From Adiantum capillus-veneris (Eukaryota > Streptophyta > Polypodiopsida > Polypodiales > Pteridaceae), in the NCBI GenBank assembly GCA_014529385.2, contig CM043942.1, forward strand, positions 53,322,647-53,382,646: a stretch of 60,000 bases of DNA. Reading direction: 5' to 3'. Positions 59,761 through 60,000 of this stretch are shown here, in pieces (the first letter of the stretch is position 1; each line of letters starts with the position of its first letter). Both the position numbers and the translations under genes were made by a program. The notes under the pieces were generated by a model. It made no database searches, had not been told where the DNA came from, and was given only the letters and a program-made list of their open reading frames with translations.

Positions 59761-60000
59761 TGTTTGCTGACATCCATCATTTACTTACTCTCCTCTTAAC
59801 CTTCCTCACTGACCTCTCAATCTTCCAATCCTAGGGAATGTACATATATAGCCCTATACTCAAGGAAACAAAAAGTAAAAGAGCAAGAGCCACCAAAAAA
59901 AAAATCTGAAAACTTACAAATTCTAGTACAAGACCCAAGAATCATAATGACAAATCACTCACAAGGACACGATATTTGGACACAACCCTTATACTATTTT
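59761..60000 (+). repeat. 3' LTR of element E, beginning only
   Basis: It starts TGTTTGCTGACATCC after the polypurine tract; includes TACATATATAGCCC near 59841. The rest is outside the window. Confidence 0.7.

Larger units (their letters stand above)
58239..60000 (+). mobile_element. 3' part of Ty3/gypsy element E with integrase-protease order
   Basis: It begins inside an integrase core, continues in one frame through an aspartic-protease-like domain, and reaches a polypurine tract (AAAGGGGGGAG, 59750-59760) and an LTR start at 59761 (TGTTTGCTGACATCC) that runs off the window. The 5' part is missing, lost at the junction with element D. Confidence 0.82.

Overview
This window looks like the repeat-dominated nuclear DNA of a land plant. 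The plant signals are a Tat-type Ty3/gypsy lineage carrying a second RNase H, a tRNA-Asp-type primer-binding site, a CACTA/EnSpm TNP2-like transposase and a DUF659-type hAT transposase. The species cannot be named from sequence alone. I found no convincing intact single-copy host gene, rRNA, tRNA or CRISPR array. Almost every coding stretch is a transposon gene carrying stops or frameshifts.

Layout. 1-2141: end of a long LTR (family C). 2142-7676: a probable hAT-type DNA transposon. It has arrays of short hairpins on both sides, a broken transposase on the minus strand, and an unrecognised broken gene pointing towards it on the plus strand. 7677-15994: Tat-like retrotransposon A, with both LTRs and a 4-bp target duplication. 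16089-18382: CACTA transposase pseudogene (minus). 18420-19960: compound satellite-like DNA made of a duplicated tRNA-like unit, CCTAA-rich arrays and 170-bp hairpin units. 20241-24731 and 24732-29191: a 4.46-kb segment present twice in tandem. 28850-35176: element C, with a deleted 5' part, decayed pol and a complete 2.6-kb 3' LTR. 35177-36480: remnants of an Arg/Asp/His/Ser-rich coding region into which C inserted. 36758-41328: a minus-strand element with 118-bp LTRs. 41340-43110: a decayed transposase-like gene of a family I only partly recognise. 43235-51901: retrotransposon B, sister to A, with both LTRs and a target duplication. 52322-58238: element D, a non-autonomous LTR element encoding a long non-polymerase, coiled-coil-containing protein. 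58239-60000: the 3' end of element E, in which an aspartic-protease domain follows the integrase in the same frame.

How the parts relate. A, B and C share a Tat-like domain order: gag, protease, RT, degenerate first RNase H, archaeal-type second RNase H, integrase (only RT onwards survives in C). A and B also share an upstream 72-codon ORF that differs mostly at silent sites. D has LTRs, a tRNA-Asp-type primer site and a polypurine tract but no enzymes, so it would need a helper in trans. The strongest candidates for undescribed biology are the integrase-protease fusion of E, the D protein, the small ORF of A/B, and the hAT-type element with subterminal hairpin arrays and two convergent genes.
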